Assembly: GCA_002205965.3 (NCBI GenBank)
Contig: NADL03000513.1
Coordinates: 868,001-932,000, forward strand
Source: Kappaphycus alvarezii
Lineage: Eukaryota > Rhodophyta > Florideophyceae > Gigartinales > Solieriaceae
Direction of reading: 5' to 3'
Length of the DNA: 64,000 bases
Positions 50,701 through 63,489 of this stretch are shown one piece after another. The notes under the pieces were generated by a model. That model searched no databases, had not been told where the DNA came from, and saw nothing but the letters and a program-made list of their open reading frames with translations. Position 1 is the first letter of the stretch, and each line of letters starts with the position of its first letter. The position numbers and the translations under genes are program-made.

Positions 50701-52800
50701 ACGGAAGCTTTAGCGGTATATTTCAGAACTCGGGAAACTTGTCACTGTCAAGTACACAGAAAAGTGCATGAATCAGTATAACAGAGAATGAATAGCACAA
50801 AAACTTTCAAAAATAGGCCAATTTTTTTGTTTTCATTACCGCTATACATGAAGATACCTGATATATCCATCTCTCCCGAGACAGTTGAAAATTCTATAAA
50901 TTACTTGTAACAGAATACAGAAGGTCCTTGTCGTTTCAACTGCTTCAAAATAGCGCCTGCGACAGACTTCGCTACCCCAATACAGCCAAATAATCCTTCC
51001 TTGTCATACATTAAGATTCAGTAGAAACGCCCTCAAGTGAAGTGAAATTTTATTAGCTTCGAAAGCGGCTTTGAGAAAATTGTCGCCTAGCAACGAAGAG
51101 CTAATTATTGCTCCAACTGGTACTCCCGTTACTGATATTTGATCATTTCTGTAAAAATTACTGACGGTAAAATCTTGATACTTGTCTTTGGGCCCCTGGC
51201 TCTGAAAATATTTCTCATTTACGAGATAGGAAAGATTTATCTGCGCAAAAACAAGACGGGTACTCAAACTAAAATTAAACTCCACATAATATTTCCTTGT
51301 TTTCTGTGACCTGCAATTGCATGCAGTTGTAGCGGTAAACGTTTCTGGTTCGAACTCCCCTCATTTCTAAATACCTTTATTTTCAGCACCATTTGACCAA
51401 ATTGCCTGGATTTCGTACATGTTCACCGGGAAATCAATCAACTTCTACAATTAACTAGGGAAATTTGATTGTTCGAGGCCGACTTGGACCATCGAATAAG
51501 TTCTTGGTAGTATATTCTGATCCCGTATTGCAAAAAATAGAATGATTTTGCCACAAAACTTTCAGTATGTTCCTTTTTCATGTTTTGTGAATTTTTTGTG
51601 GGAATATGTTTTTTATTTTGACTATTTTTTAATTTTTGTACTCTTTGCACAAAATGTTTCAATTTTTTATGTAAAAAAACTTCGCCCAGCTAAAATGCAA
51701 GGTAAAGTACCGTTTATTAACGAACCCTTGGCTTTCAGTTGCTTCCCACGTCCTGTGAACCGGATAACTTTATATTTTGACATGTTACCACAACCCTGGT
51801 CTAAGCTCACACTATGAATATAAGGGAACTTATTTTGCACCCGTTCTAGGTGCCGAACCATAATCAAATTTTCCTATATCTGAAATTGATTTCCAACTTC
51901 ACCATTACCTGAGTCAACAGTTAAAGTCGCCTCCCAACTTTTCGATCTCTTTTAAAAGAAGTGTTTTACTCAATTTTTGTGTCCTTTTTGGGTTCCCCAT
52001 AGGTCTCGAAAATTCATGTTTGGTACTTGAAGGAGTCCTCTCGTACAAATTTTCGAAGAAAAAGACTACAGGCACAAACTTTTAATAATAAAGGTTTAAA
52101 TAACATTGCTGAGATCATTTTTTAACTTTAGGATTAAAAAATATTCCAAAGCACGCGTGCCACCTACTTATTACCAAATGAGTAACCGCGAAGGTTTCAC
52201 TACAGTAGAAAACATATTAAGAAATATCCTAGACCCTAAAATCTTCTGTTTGGTCATCATGTTTCATTCAATTCCCAATCAATGAGTGAGATATAAATAT
52301 AGGTCCTCACGATTCCTACTATCTACAACAGTTGAAGTCCAATTTTCGAAGTAATATTCACCAATTTTGTTCTCATATCCTAGCTATAAAGAATTTCAAG
52401 GGTTCATACTTTCCTATTATTTCTAAAATTCTGCCCGCATTTCCTATCCTGTTTCACGAAAAACATAAATGTTCTGCCTAACACTTTTTGATCCAAAATT
52501 TGTGCCCAGCTTCTATATTCAATAAGGAAATGGTGCAATTAAGCTAGCAGATTCATACCTTTTGTAGTTACGGGTGAATTAATAACAGTAATGGAGGGGC
52601 TAAAGGAGGTCTTAAATGTCAGTAGGTAAACAGAGAGGTAAGTTCACAGATATAAAACTCTATTGGTCGTTAATATCATGATCCTATTGTTGCAATATTA
52701 CGATCGGATCCGAATTATTCCCGAAATGATTCAGTACTGTAGTTGCTTGGACTTACATCCTCAAGCTCAATTTCTTTGGTTTAGATCTGTACTGTAATTT
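47765..52800. other. AT-rich stretch, no gene recognised
   Basis: Only short ORFs (up to about 100 codons) without motifs. A perfect hairpin lies at 48696-48743 (separate entry). A GGTTCGAACTC T-loop-like motif at 51348 has no surrounding tRNA fold. Confidence 0.45.
48696..48743. repeat. Perfect 23-bp inverted repeat with 2-bp spacer
   Basis: The left arm 48696-48718 is exactly complementary to 48721-48743, with TT between. The inner part reads GTGTAAGGCA-TT-TGCCTTACAC. A 46-bp perfect palindrome is unexpected in this decayed DNA. It could be a recent fold-back element, a hairpin RNA source or an assembly artefact. Confidence 0.9.
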
Positions 52801-53235
52801 CTTCCGCTAGCCGTCGCCGGAGAGTTGTGGAGGTGCACCCATAATAGCTACCCAACTGTACTGAGTAGCCAGCCCAAGGGAGGATCAGCAACCGACCTGA
52901 GTGTGCCCGCATTTTTGCCAACGGAGTTTACTCCACGATTTCTCTTGAAACCGTTTTCCTTTCCTACCTCTCCGCCGAGAGCAAGATCTCCACACAGGCA
53001 CGGCAGTCAAGTTTTGGTCGTCTTCGCGCCGCCTTCGCCTCTTTTCTCGCATCGCATTTGCAATTCCCCCATCGCTTCGGACGCCCGCGCGAGAACAGGA
53101 GCTCAGAGCCAGTTCTTAGGGTCTCCCTACCACAAGGATATTTCGCGCCGCATAGACAAGCTCCAGGAAACTTTTTAACAAGGCGCTTTGTTTTCGAAAG
53201 GGGACGAGTTCGGAGTTTGTGCATGACATCTCGAA

Positions 53236-53658
53236 ATGACCTCCGCAACGAACTACGGATTTGTGTCTGTATTTACACCACCTTCGCTAAATTTGGTCTA
53301 TCAGCAGTCATTAATCCAATTCGAAACTGAGTACACGGCATTTCGTGCTAAACTCGGGGACATGAACAAAGATCTCAATGATGCAAACAAGATGCAAGTT
53401 GAGTCCATTAAGAATTGTCTAGAACCGACCACCCTTTTGTCTAGAACCGACCACCCTAAACGCTTTATGTGTAAGGGAAAGATTGACGGTTCCGACTCTG
53501 TCGAAGACGCCTCAGCCGCATCTGTGAAGTCATGGTTCGACGCGACATCTACAGTCGCCCCAAATTACTTATCGGAACGAATCGATCCAGCATTGTTCAC
53601 TGTGTCATACGAAGTGAACAAGAACGACATCTCTGGCGGCGGCCAAATTTCATCGTAA
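53236..53658 (+). pseudogene. Gag-like ORF of the second element, 140 codons
   Basis: It begins MTSATNYGFVSVFTPPS and is charged and helical (FETEYTAFRAKLGDMNKDL), consistent with a Gag N-terminus. A 22-bp tandem duplication (GTCTAGAACCGACCACCCT, 53417-53460) shifts the frame within it. The sequence continues in another frame (53532-54005) with VIISLDRNNSSEALKD and a Lys/Cys-rich end. I cannot name the family; Gag is inferred from position before the protease-like part. Confidence 0.45.
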
Positions 53659-54598
53659 AAGTCATCATCTCTCTCGACCGGAACAACTCATCGGAGGCTC
53701 TTAAAGATAGCAACCTATCCAAAAGTTTTATTGAATGCTTGGCGAAGACCTTCAAAGACCAAGTGCTACCAGAACTCATAAAGATGCGACGTCGTGGATG
53801 GAACAAGCTGCAGCTTGCCGACATCAAATTCTTCAAGATCGATGTCCGTCACATCGCTGTGGAACTTGCTTTGACGGAAAATGCGGGAACAAAGAACCAC
53901 AAGGCCGCGCAGTGTCGAAGTTTCAGGAACTTCCAAAAGTGCCGGAAGAGTTACGAAAAATATAGCCAAGCCCCTTGCTTCCGCCCAACTAATGAAAAAG
54001 CGTAAGAAACAGCATAGGGTATGGACTGAAGACTGCCTAAACTCAGATTATAGTGGCAAGTACCCGCTCAAAGAGTGAAAGATCACAACTGAAGAGCGGA
54101 AGAAGGAGCTCTTTAAGGAGTACAATAGGAAACGGGAAGCCAAGCCCGCTAAGAAAGTCAAGACAGGTTCAATTTCGTGTTGCACAGTAACGAACGCTGA
54201 TAAAGGGCGTTTTCCAGTAGCTTTAGCGGATATCGTCTTCAATGTGGTCCTCGGCGATTCGTGGTACGACTTTAACGCTATGCCTTCACATAACCTCGTA
54301 AAACTGAGGGATGGGAAGCCGTTGCTGGCTATTTAGTCTCTCAAGAGCCCCATGTCATTGGTAGGAGCTTTTAAGCCTGGAGACGACACCTACAGTGCAT
54401 CAGCCAAAGTCAAGCTTGCAGTCACCATATATCTACAAGGCTCGAATGACCGGGTACGCGTTCGCGGCGTGAGTTTCTTGTAGTTAACAGTGAAATGGAC
54501 GGGGTGCTCTTCGGAAGGCCATTTCTCAATTTTGTTGTGTTCTGTTTGAAGGAACATCTCAGTAGGGCCCATAAGCTTATCCACGACCAGCATGCTGA

Positions 54599-54638
54599 CT
54601 CCTTGTTGATTGAGCATGCTGACTCAATCAACAAGGAG
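54599..54638. repeat. Perfect 16-bp inverted repeat with 8-bp loop
   Basis: CTCCTTGTTGATTGAG (54599-54614) is exactly complementary to 54623-54638, with CATGCTGA between. GCATGCTGACTC also occurs twice (54590 and 54614). It lies inside the decayed second element and may come from a local fold-back duplication. Confidence 0.85.
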
Positions 54639-54949
54639 ACCCTCAAGATCGCCGCGTTGAAATACAAGGGGATCTCGTATATGGCCGCTGACGACGACCC
54701 CATCCAGCTATCGGGGTGCCTCTCCGCGGGTACCGGCAGAGATTCAGATGCGTATTGAATAGGCCTTAGAAAAAATAATTGCGACTGCAGAGAACAACGG
54801 CATCAATTCTCACGGTTCAGCCGGAATCAAAGGAATCCTCCAGAAATACCGTAATGTCTCTCGCATCAAGCTCGGCAACGATCCTCCTGCCGACGTTCCA
54901 CCATTGTTCAATACACCAAAAATGGATGTAAAGCTGTAGATGCGGAAAA

Positions 54950-57900
54950 TCATCTTTAATGAACAAACTACTTACTGGATTGGGATTATAAAAAAATATA
55001 ACGATCATTTTTCTACTACTTCTATTTGGTCGATTCTTAAGTACGTAAAGAGTCAGAATTTTTATGCGATAAAGGAAAAATGGGTGCTTCTTTATTCACT
55101 TTCTACTGGTTTATTCTCCTTTTCACTAAGCCAAGTAAAGACTAATATTCAAGTAGATATACAATTTTGGAGTTCAAAATCGAATGCACCTGGAGTAATC
55201 GATGTGTCCGAATTTTTGAGAGATCTAATGTAGTTTCAACCCATATGAAGCCTAAAATTATAAACTCTTTGACGCTTTTCGGAAAATTAACGTAAATTAC
55301 GCATCTATTAAGGTTACCTTGAGTTTCCATATTAAAGCCTTCTAGTTTTGGAAAAACCTCAATATTAACTCCCTAAATTTGTAGGGGAAATAATTTAAGT
55401 CATCTGAGGCCATATTGAAACGTAAATATTCACACCTTAATACTTAAATCGGAGTTATAGGCAAACTTCGCAAAAAAATTGTTGGTGAGAATTTTTATGG
55501 TAAAATTACTAACAGGTGTTATTTTACATCAGGGCCATTCCATTTGTAGTTTAATTTCTAACTCTGTGTGGTATCTTTGAGAAGAAATTACCGACAACAG
55601 TCCGCGAAGGTTCATTGAAACATTCATAACCATATTAACTTTGTATTTTCGCTTAGCTCTGACTTTTAGAAAAAATTCGGAGAAATAATTTAGAAATTCT
55701 TCCATCACTGTCTAGATTTTTCAGTCTCGGACAATTTGCTTTGGAGTCAAAAAGAGTGCCAAAAAAATTATTAGTTTTTTCGCTTCCATTCAGGAAGATC
55801 GACTCTATCCCTGTTCCTCTTAAAGCTACACAGGGCTACAAACCATTTACCCCTCGCTAGTAAAAGATTGCTTCTTAAAGAAATTTACCGCTTCAACAAT
55901 GACTCAAATTTTCCTAGTAGTTTTCATGGAAATTTAGAGCACCGCCTCAATATACTTGTTGATAGGTTACTTTCACGCGGATTTCTAAACTATACCTGAA
56001 TTATAGTGCAAATAAAGTTTCGAAACAATTAATAAGTCTGATTGATCACCAATTGCCCGTGATAAGTTTACTCTTTAGTTTATTTTTTTGTTAATGATAT
56101 TTTAGAGTTAAATTTTCGAAACTTTTTTTGAAAATATGCGAGTACCTTTTTATTGATGTAACCCATACTCCGTGACGATTCGTTAATTATTCGACTCAAT
56201 CAAAAATTGACAAACTTTTTTGTGAGAATGAGGAGTGATGAATTTATCTCTAAACATTTTGATAAGGTAAAGCTGAACTAACATCTGATAACCATTTTCA
56301 CTGAGTAATTAAACTTAAATAATTGCTCCTGATTCCAGATTTATCGTGCCATTCATAATAATTAAAGCCAAAAGAACGTCCAAAAATCTCACTGAGAGTA
56401 TATAAAGCATCAGCTAGGACAAAATATTTGACGAAAGGAAGCTTTTTAAGCAATAATTCATAAAAATGTAGACTTCAAATCAACTAGATAACATTTCCAA
56501 CTAAATATGAGAGCAAAATATTGTAAGATATGGGCTCCATTTTTCGACCAAGTAGTCCAGTTAGTATCTAGCATATAACTCAGATGGTTTCGATGAGTAT
56601 TTTAAGTTTTAGGTAGCCTTCATCATATTTCTTGACCCTTATAGCGGGTGGCTGTTGTTGATGCTGGATCCCGGCGGTACTCCATCACTCGAAACTGGTC
56701 AAACATACTTCATAAAAATTTTCGCTTCTATATTACATGCATTGACCAGTAACTATTGCTCAAAGCCTTGCGCATTGTAAGGAGGGAAGAGCTTTTAATA
56801 TAAATTGTTCTCTATTTGTGACAGTACTGTTCTTTCAGTACTTTTTAATTTCAATGGAGGATCAAACTGACTTATGCCAATTGGAATTGTATCACTCATT
56901 TAAAAACTTCTCATGTCATGTCCAAATTTTCTTTGTCTCCACCATCGTGATAAGTATTAATGCGACCTTAACTCTCCTAATAGTTTAATGTGTCACTTCA
57001 GTAACGGTCATCAATAACCCAGTGGACTGATACGTTTCTCCAACTTGTGGTTGACATTCTTGAACTTTAGAAACAAAGTGATTATCTTCATTATCATGTT
57101 AGCTTAATTTTAATTTGGGTATTTAAGTCATCCGGTCGTTGATGCTAGTATTTCTTCCATTTTTGTACCTTTAGCTGAATTTGTATCAATTTCTTCGGAA
57201 TTTTAGTGGAAAAACGTTTGCGAAACGTCTTTCCTAAACTAATCAATGCTTTTATTTGGAATTGATTGGCATACATCTATCTGGTAAGAAATTTTTAATA
57301 GGCTTAGATGCAATAGGAGAAGAAAATCTTTTGGCATGTCATGCATACATTTTATGGTTCAACTATTAAATATACTCCGTATAATTTTGCACGTGGACCC
57401 ACTAATGATTTTTGAGTAGCGCCTAGGCGGTATATGTGATACCATAAAGGTGATATTCTTGAAATAAATTATTAGCTCACCAACTTGAAATACCTTATCT
57501 GGGCGGATGGTATCAGGATATCAAAACTATGAAACCAGCGAGTTTTTAAATCCAATTACCTCTTCATTGAGGGCGATTTAGTCAATAATGTGTTCGCAAT
57601 AGTATCACCTAGCAAATTACAAACAGTGTAGGAGTATTATTTTGTCCAAGTGTATGTAATCGACGCAGAGTACTTTCCTAAACTTTTCTCGATAATTTGC
57701 ATATAGATTCCTTTCGACTCTACTGGAAATCCATTGTAGAGTTAATAATAGTACATATGTTCACGACCTGAGAGTAGTGCATGGTTTAACAATATGTTTT
57801 CAGAGACCATTTCATTTAGGCAAAAACTTAAAACCAGTAGGCGATGGGTATCTGCAAACGTGCTTATATACTCTTTTCATGATACTCTTAACCTCTAAAC

Positions 57901-58920
57901 ATGTCTTCTCGTCTATAGCGATCCCCAATAGACATTTTGGTGTTGATTCGTAGCTTCGTAGGCGTTGAAAAAGCTATGAAGCTTAAGAAATTGTGTTCAA
58001 CCAATAATATGCAGTATGGTTCTCCATTTATGATGAATTCTGTAAATTTCCTACAAATTTGTCCATATTTTGCATTGATTGTCACTTTCAATATTATCAC
58101 GGAGATGATCAACCAGGTGTGTGCTAAGCATAGCATTACCATTGTCAGAATTTGTAGTTAGGACAGTAGATTCCGAATTCGTCTGGAGAGACTGGCAGGT
58201 TCTGCAGTCCTATTCTTCCAGTTCGGGCGGTCGCTGAGATCTTGAAAATAGCTCCAAGTACTTGGGTGCCACATATTCCAATATGGTTCCAATAGATTTA
58301 GTTCAAGCATACCAAGTGCAGAAGGCAGTGCTAAATTACAGACAGGATATTCAAATTCTTCTTTCTATTATTCCACAACTTTTAGATGCCCCGAACGTTT
58401 CTCTCATCACATAAAATGCATATTTCTGATATATTATAGCTACAATAAGTTCAATAACGCCGGTTCCTGTCAGATCAGTATCTTATATTTCCTATCAAAT
58501 GCATTGTCTCGTTCATACAACTGCGACTTTTTGATTTTCCGCCTGCAAGGAAATGCTGTATGTAACGTCTTAGGGTATGAAAATCTTAAAAATGACGGTA
58601 TGATCATACTGAAATATTGCAGTTACAGCTGTAACTGTTGATAAAAAAATTAACGTCACTTTTACATGCTGATTTTAACCTTATAAATATTTTTAATCAA
58701 TTTCATGCGACATGAAAACGATTTACTCCCCTCCCTTTCTGGCATTTATGAGCTGTTCAATGGTTCTGAATATTCTCGTGTCAATCTCATTATTATGACG
58801 CAATTTCCGAAGCTTAAGGGTACAGAAAGGAGGCGCTTCTTTGAACTTTCTATTGCTTCTTATATGTCTTTGTCGAGTTAATGAATTGTAATATATATAT
58901 GTTAAATTAAGCATACTTGA
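54950..58920. other. AT-rich stretch, no gene recognised
   Basis: Short ORFs only (up to 97 codons). Small GC-richer islands near 56640-56700 and 58180-58260 have no recognised content. Confidence 0.45.
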
Positions 58921-58924
58921 AGAT

Positions 58925-61900
58925 GATCCAGAGATAGCCTAATAATCCTCAAGCGTCGATTTAAAAGGCTTCTGTCGAATCTTTTGCGTCTTTTTTTTTG
59001 AAAAACGAATAAATTTTAGCGTCAAAAGGAAATTTTAATTAGAAAAAGGCTGCGATAAACTGGATAATGAGAGAAATTTCTGAATATATCATTCCAAATA
59101 ACCCAGAAAGGATATTGTGCAAACTCAAAGAGTAGTGGAAAGTTCAATAAATAACTCCGAAAACGAGGAAAAGCAGCAAAAACTGCAGTTCATACAAGGT
59201 GGCCAATGTGATCAGTCTCGTGAAAAAATGTAGGTATTGCTCTAGCTGAAACTAAACTGAAAGGATTTCTAGAATAAGATAGCTACTCTGCAGACCAAAG
59301 TGGTAATATGTTTCCTCAAAATAGCACATAGCAAAAGATAACTCGTCATCCTTACAATTCTTTTTCAATGGAGTACATTTTTGTACAAAAATATCTATTC
59401 GACAGAGGGATAGAATAAGTTAAAAATTATTTTTAAAGTAATACAAATTTTTGAATTTTTAATTTGATGTAGTTGGAGATTGAAGCTAAAGTTTAAAATC
59501 ATGTAGTTCGCGAGATAGTGTTCTTTAAATTTAATCATGCGCAAATAAATACAACGTGCATCTCAGGATTTAATGAGACCTTTCATATGATTTCATTTTT
59601 CCTCTACTAATTAATATTGGAAAAAGATAGCGAATCAGTTCATCACTGAAAATAGTATTTAACGGTCAACCATATTTGATTAAAACCTTATAAATGTCGA
59701 GTAATCCGTTTTAACTCCATACTAACTCACCACTGAACGGTAGAGTTAAATAATTAAATGAAAAATCAAATAAACCCCGCGAATTAAAATTTTAAGGTAA
59801 CAGATCTGTTTACCGCTCTATCATTCAGAAAAATGTCTTCAAAAGAACGAAAAAGGAATTATATATCTTTAAAACCATGCAATACCGTGCAATAGGATAC
59901 CAAATTCTCTTTATCTAGTGTAACGATGTGTTTTTTCAAGAGTTGATCCAAATTGAAGCCAGATATGGACGAAAAGTTTACTGTTTTCCGTACTAATCGA
60001 TACTTATACTTGTTTGAAGGAAAATAAATCAGTCGAATAATTCATTGCCTCTCGATCATCACTGCTAATAATTCACGTGTCCAGCCATAAAGGTTTCTAC
60101 GTTTATTCCCATAAATGTGTTTTAATTTTCAAATTCTAGCCTACTGGTTCATTCTTTGTGTCTGAACGTTATTCCATATAAATTTCCCGTTTCCCTGAAC
60201 AAACAAATACGAAAATGAAAATGGTGCATGTTGCTGTTCAAATTAATACTTGCTCATTTAATTGGGCCTATTCATTGCTTCGTATTATTCTTTTCTTTGC
60301 CCACCAAAACATACATTCACATTTCAGTGTATATTTTCTGTGTCTTTTATATAGTTTTGATACGAAACAACGCACTTGTTGAAATAATGCAAGGGAAATA
60401 TTCTTTATTACAGGTTTACAGCATTTGATTACACTACGAACGCCTCAAGCCCTACTGCAAATGAATATTCTGAAGAAATCTTTAAGCCATTAAGCATAAA
60501 TACCATCATTATCTCAATGAGGCTAGGTGTTTCCCTCTATAAATCTCTTAAAATGGAAGCTAATACTGTCAAGGACCGCATAAGAATGCATAATCTGATA
60601 TGTTATCAAAAAATCCTTTGTGCGGACCAAACAATGAGAAATACATTAAAACATCGCATAAATGGGCTGGTAATACGTGATAACACCCAGGATCTCTGCG
60701 CATACCACTTTCACTGCTACTGTGAAGCAAAAAAATAAAATAGTGTACCAATTGAATTCAAATACGTGAAAATGGTATATTTAATAGCTGTAGAATCTCA
60801 CTTGAGGTTTTCAAAGGGATTTTTGGGTCTGAAAGCTTTTTTATATATATTATCAAATATTCAATTTCCAGGATTTGTTAAGTAAACGAGAGATTGGCAA
60901 GAGATAGGCTGTCGATCGGCAGAATCAAACTAGACAGATACATTTTCATATTTAGCTTCACCTCCGATTTAAGTCCCAAGAATATAGAAAATGTGCCAAT
61001 TAACTGTTTATCTGCTCGTTTCCCGTTCTGATTTGAAACTGAAAATTTTTTGGCAGGGGTGTGGAAATTCACATCGGATCGATTCAAAAAATTCAATATT
61101 ACGATACGGTAGGCTTTCAGGGATGATATTAGATTACCTATGTGACCGGTTCTAACATTTAAAATATTCTAGTAAGTAGAAAAAATTTACTTGTTCTAGC
61201 ATCCATAAAATCTACAATTATGCTCCCAAGTGTTTTCAAAGCGTCAAAGCGTCAAATTTCGAAATGTATTAGTGCATACTGTACTCCAGTGGACAATGAA
61301 TTTATTCAAAAGGCTCAAAGGTTTTAACTAAAATAAAGTACTATGAAGTCGTTTTGCTACATTAAATAATTGCTCTAAAGTTTCTAATCTATACGCCCCT
61401 GAAGATGCATTTCAAATCTAAATTATAGCCCGTATCTACTGTCAGGAATCGCTGGGAAAGAGTTCTCAACTACAAATTACAGACTGCTGACTCAGAAATA
61501 TTGAACTCAATTATCGCTAGATTCATACTAGAGGACTAAAATGATACCATGAATTCGACAGGTTGTGAAAATTCTTCAGGTTCTGTACACCAAAAAGTAT
61601 TCACTTCACCGTGAGACAGAGTACACTCACATTTCATAAATTAATATAACTTTACGCCGTAGGCAGCAGCTACCTTCGAAGCTCCAGTACCACAGAAAAA
61701 AGTTTCGGTACTTATATATATGGAAAACCAATCAAGAAAATTACGATTTTCTAAATCACGTTTCACCGTTCTTTTTCAACTTTCCCCCTCTTAGCTTGGA
61801 TCCATATGATTTTTATAGCGCGCTAATTCCATTACGCAAAAATTTTAACATACTGCGTAATTTTTCCAATTTCTTCAAGTATATCTTCAAAATAGTTGGA

Positions 61901-63240
61901 ACAAATGAGTTTTTACTTAATATCAATACGTATCTGGCGGCTATTCTGTTAGATTTCGTTGGTCTACTCACCACCATTCACCGCTTTACATACTTTTCCC
62001 CTATTACAGTAGTTGAGGTAAGGGGAGTTTCAATTCCAAAAATTGGTGATATTTCTGTACTTACAGTTCCATTGTCAAATAATTGAGATTTTTATACATT
62101 TGGAATTAAAAGGTTTTCAATGAGATATTGATTTCGAAAATAATGGAAATTAGGCTCCGAGAAACAAACTTATGGTCTCAATTCCTACTTTCACGTAAAC
62201 CATGAGCGCGCAACTATTATCTTAAGGAGAACAAAATAACTCAGATGAGAAATTCATTTACATTCAACTTTTCTCAATTCCAAGAAAAGGTGTTCGTCCT
62301 CTATTGTGAGCTTCGATTTGAAATCACTTGCTGCAGTGACTCTCCACTTTTTCTCGACCGGGGATCTAAAATTAAACTTTATTATTTTTCCACTGACACT
62401 TTTTCCCCTTCTTTATAAACCAGGGCTCCTTGATTAATTCTAAGAAGATCGCAGACAAAGTACCTCACCTCCCTGCCCACCCTTAAAATAGCTATCGGAA
62501 ATTTTTTCACGTTCCCCATTCTATCCATCATTTACATATTATCTCCACGACCAGTGAGGTTTCGTGATGCAAGACTTTGCATCTTAAAATAAAGTCACAT
62601 ATATTCTCGATTACATTAATAATTTTCATCGGTTGCCTCAATATTGTCTCGGTTATTGAAACAGGTGTGTGAAAATGAATCACAGTATGCAATTTGGTCT
62701 CACTCATCCATTATAGATCAAGAAGATTTATAAGTGCAGAATTATAACAGAATTTTTCAAGGAAGCTACACCGGAGGCGACCTGTTGTACTCATCATCAG
62801 TTCAATTCTCAAAATAATATCTGAAGTCTCAGATCCTGATGCTTTCAATACACAGCTATTCTTTGACTTTAAGTTTTAAGCGGCTCGCTGAAGGAGCTCT
62901 TTCTTGATCTGACATCCCTAAATTCGCGCCGGGATTTTCCCTATGCAATTTTGTCTGCAGGGCAGCACTGCCTTTGTGTACATAGTTTTGAGTATTATTG
63001 GCTTGATGCGGTAACTCTTGGTCTAACTCCCTCTAATTGACATCCTCCTATAACCATTGACCTTTAGGATTAGTCTAAAACCCCTAATCCTTATTACTGT
63101 GTCGGCATACCTTTTTGAGTTGATTATGGTTGTCTGGAAAACCATAGGATAGATCGGATATATCTTCCAAGAGTAAAACACCCAAACCTTCCCCCCCTTT
63201 ATGATTGAGTCGACTAAATCTTCCAAGAATTTAACACCCA
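58925..63240. repeat. Diverged duplicate of 2.9-6.2 kb (right copy)
   Basis: Collinear with the left copy; see that entry for the matching blocks. The intervening parts (59.0-61.2 kb) have diverged beyond what I can align by eye and contain no recognised gene. Short ORFs at 60228, 60517 and 61796 show no motif. Confidence 0.6.
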
Positions 63241-63245
63241 AACCA
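63055..63245 (+). repeat. S-repeat copy 8, terminus in inverted orientation, with a second partial terminus
   Basis: GGATAGATCGGATATATCTT (from 63150) followed by CCAAGAGTAAAACACCCAAA and CCTTCCCCCCC is the reverse of the standard S-repeat end. A second, diverged end (TCGACTAAATCTTCCAAGAA, then TTTAACACCCAAACC) follows at 63209-63244. The coding tail before it is reduced to a few residues. Confidence 0.6.
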
Positions 63246-63394
63246 TCCCTCACCATTGAGAATGTCAATCGGGAACACGGGGGTTCCTTTACGGTAACAG
63301 ATAAGCTGGTTGATACCCACCCAAGTTACATGGTAGTGTGCATTACGTGAAAATGGAAGTATTTCTATGTTTTTACCAGTATTGGCAGAGAAGA

Positions 63395-63485
63395 CTGTGG
63401 ATAGCACAACGGCGAGGCCCTGTGGAAATTCTCGAAATTAGAAATCTAGGCCACTGCAGCTGCATTTTGGAGTACCGGTGTCTAT
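63395..63485. repeat. Short repeat shared with 12018-12110
   Basis: GATAGCACAACGGCGAGGCC followed by CTGTGGAAATTCTCGAAATT corresponds to the block at 12018. It is non-coding. Confidence 0.5.
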
Positions 63486-63489
63486 TTTA

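Larger units (their letters stand above)
52800..54945 (+). pseudogene. Second gypsy-type element: decayed gag-protease region
   Basis: A GC-richer block in AT-rich surroundings. A Gag-like part (53236-54005) spans several frames. A protease-like part includes DFNAMPSHNLV (about 54270-54302), resembling the DxGAxxNxMP active-site region of gypsy proteases but without the DSG/DTG triplet, and FLVVNSEMDGVLFGRPFL (54477-54530), resembling the LGRPFL end. Later open stretches run to 54938. RT and everything downstream are missing, and no LTR is recognised. It is unlike the young element in sequence, so it is a different lineage. Confidence 0.55.

Noticed and set aside
51300-51365. GGTTCGAACTC resembling a tRNA T-loop
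   Set aside because: No acceptor, D-arm or anticodon arm can be folded around it, and no A-box lies at normal distance.
52805-52840. GTTGTGGAGGTGCACCC as a primer-binding site of the second element
   Set aside because: It resembles the region behind the young element's primer site, but there is no LTR end or TGG at the right place.
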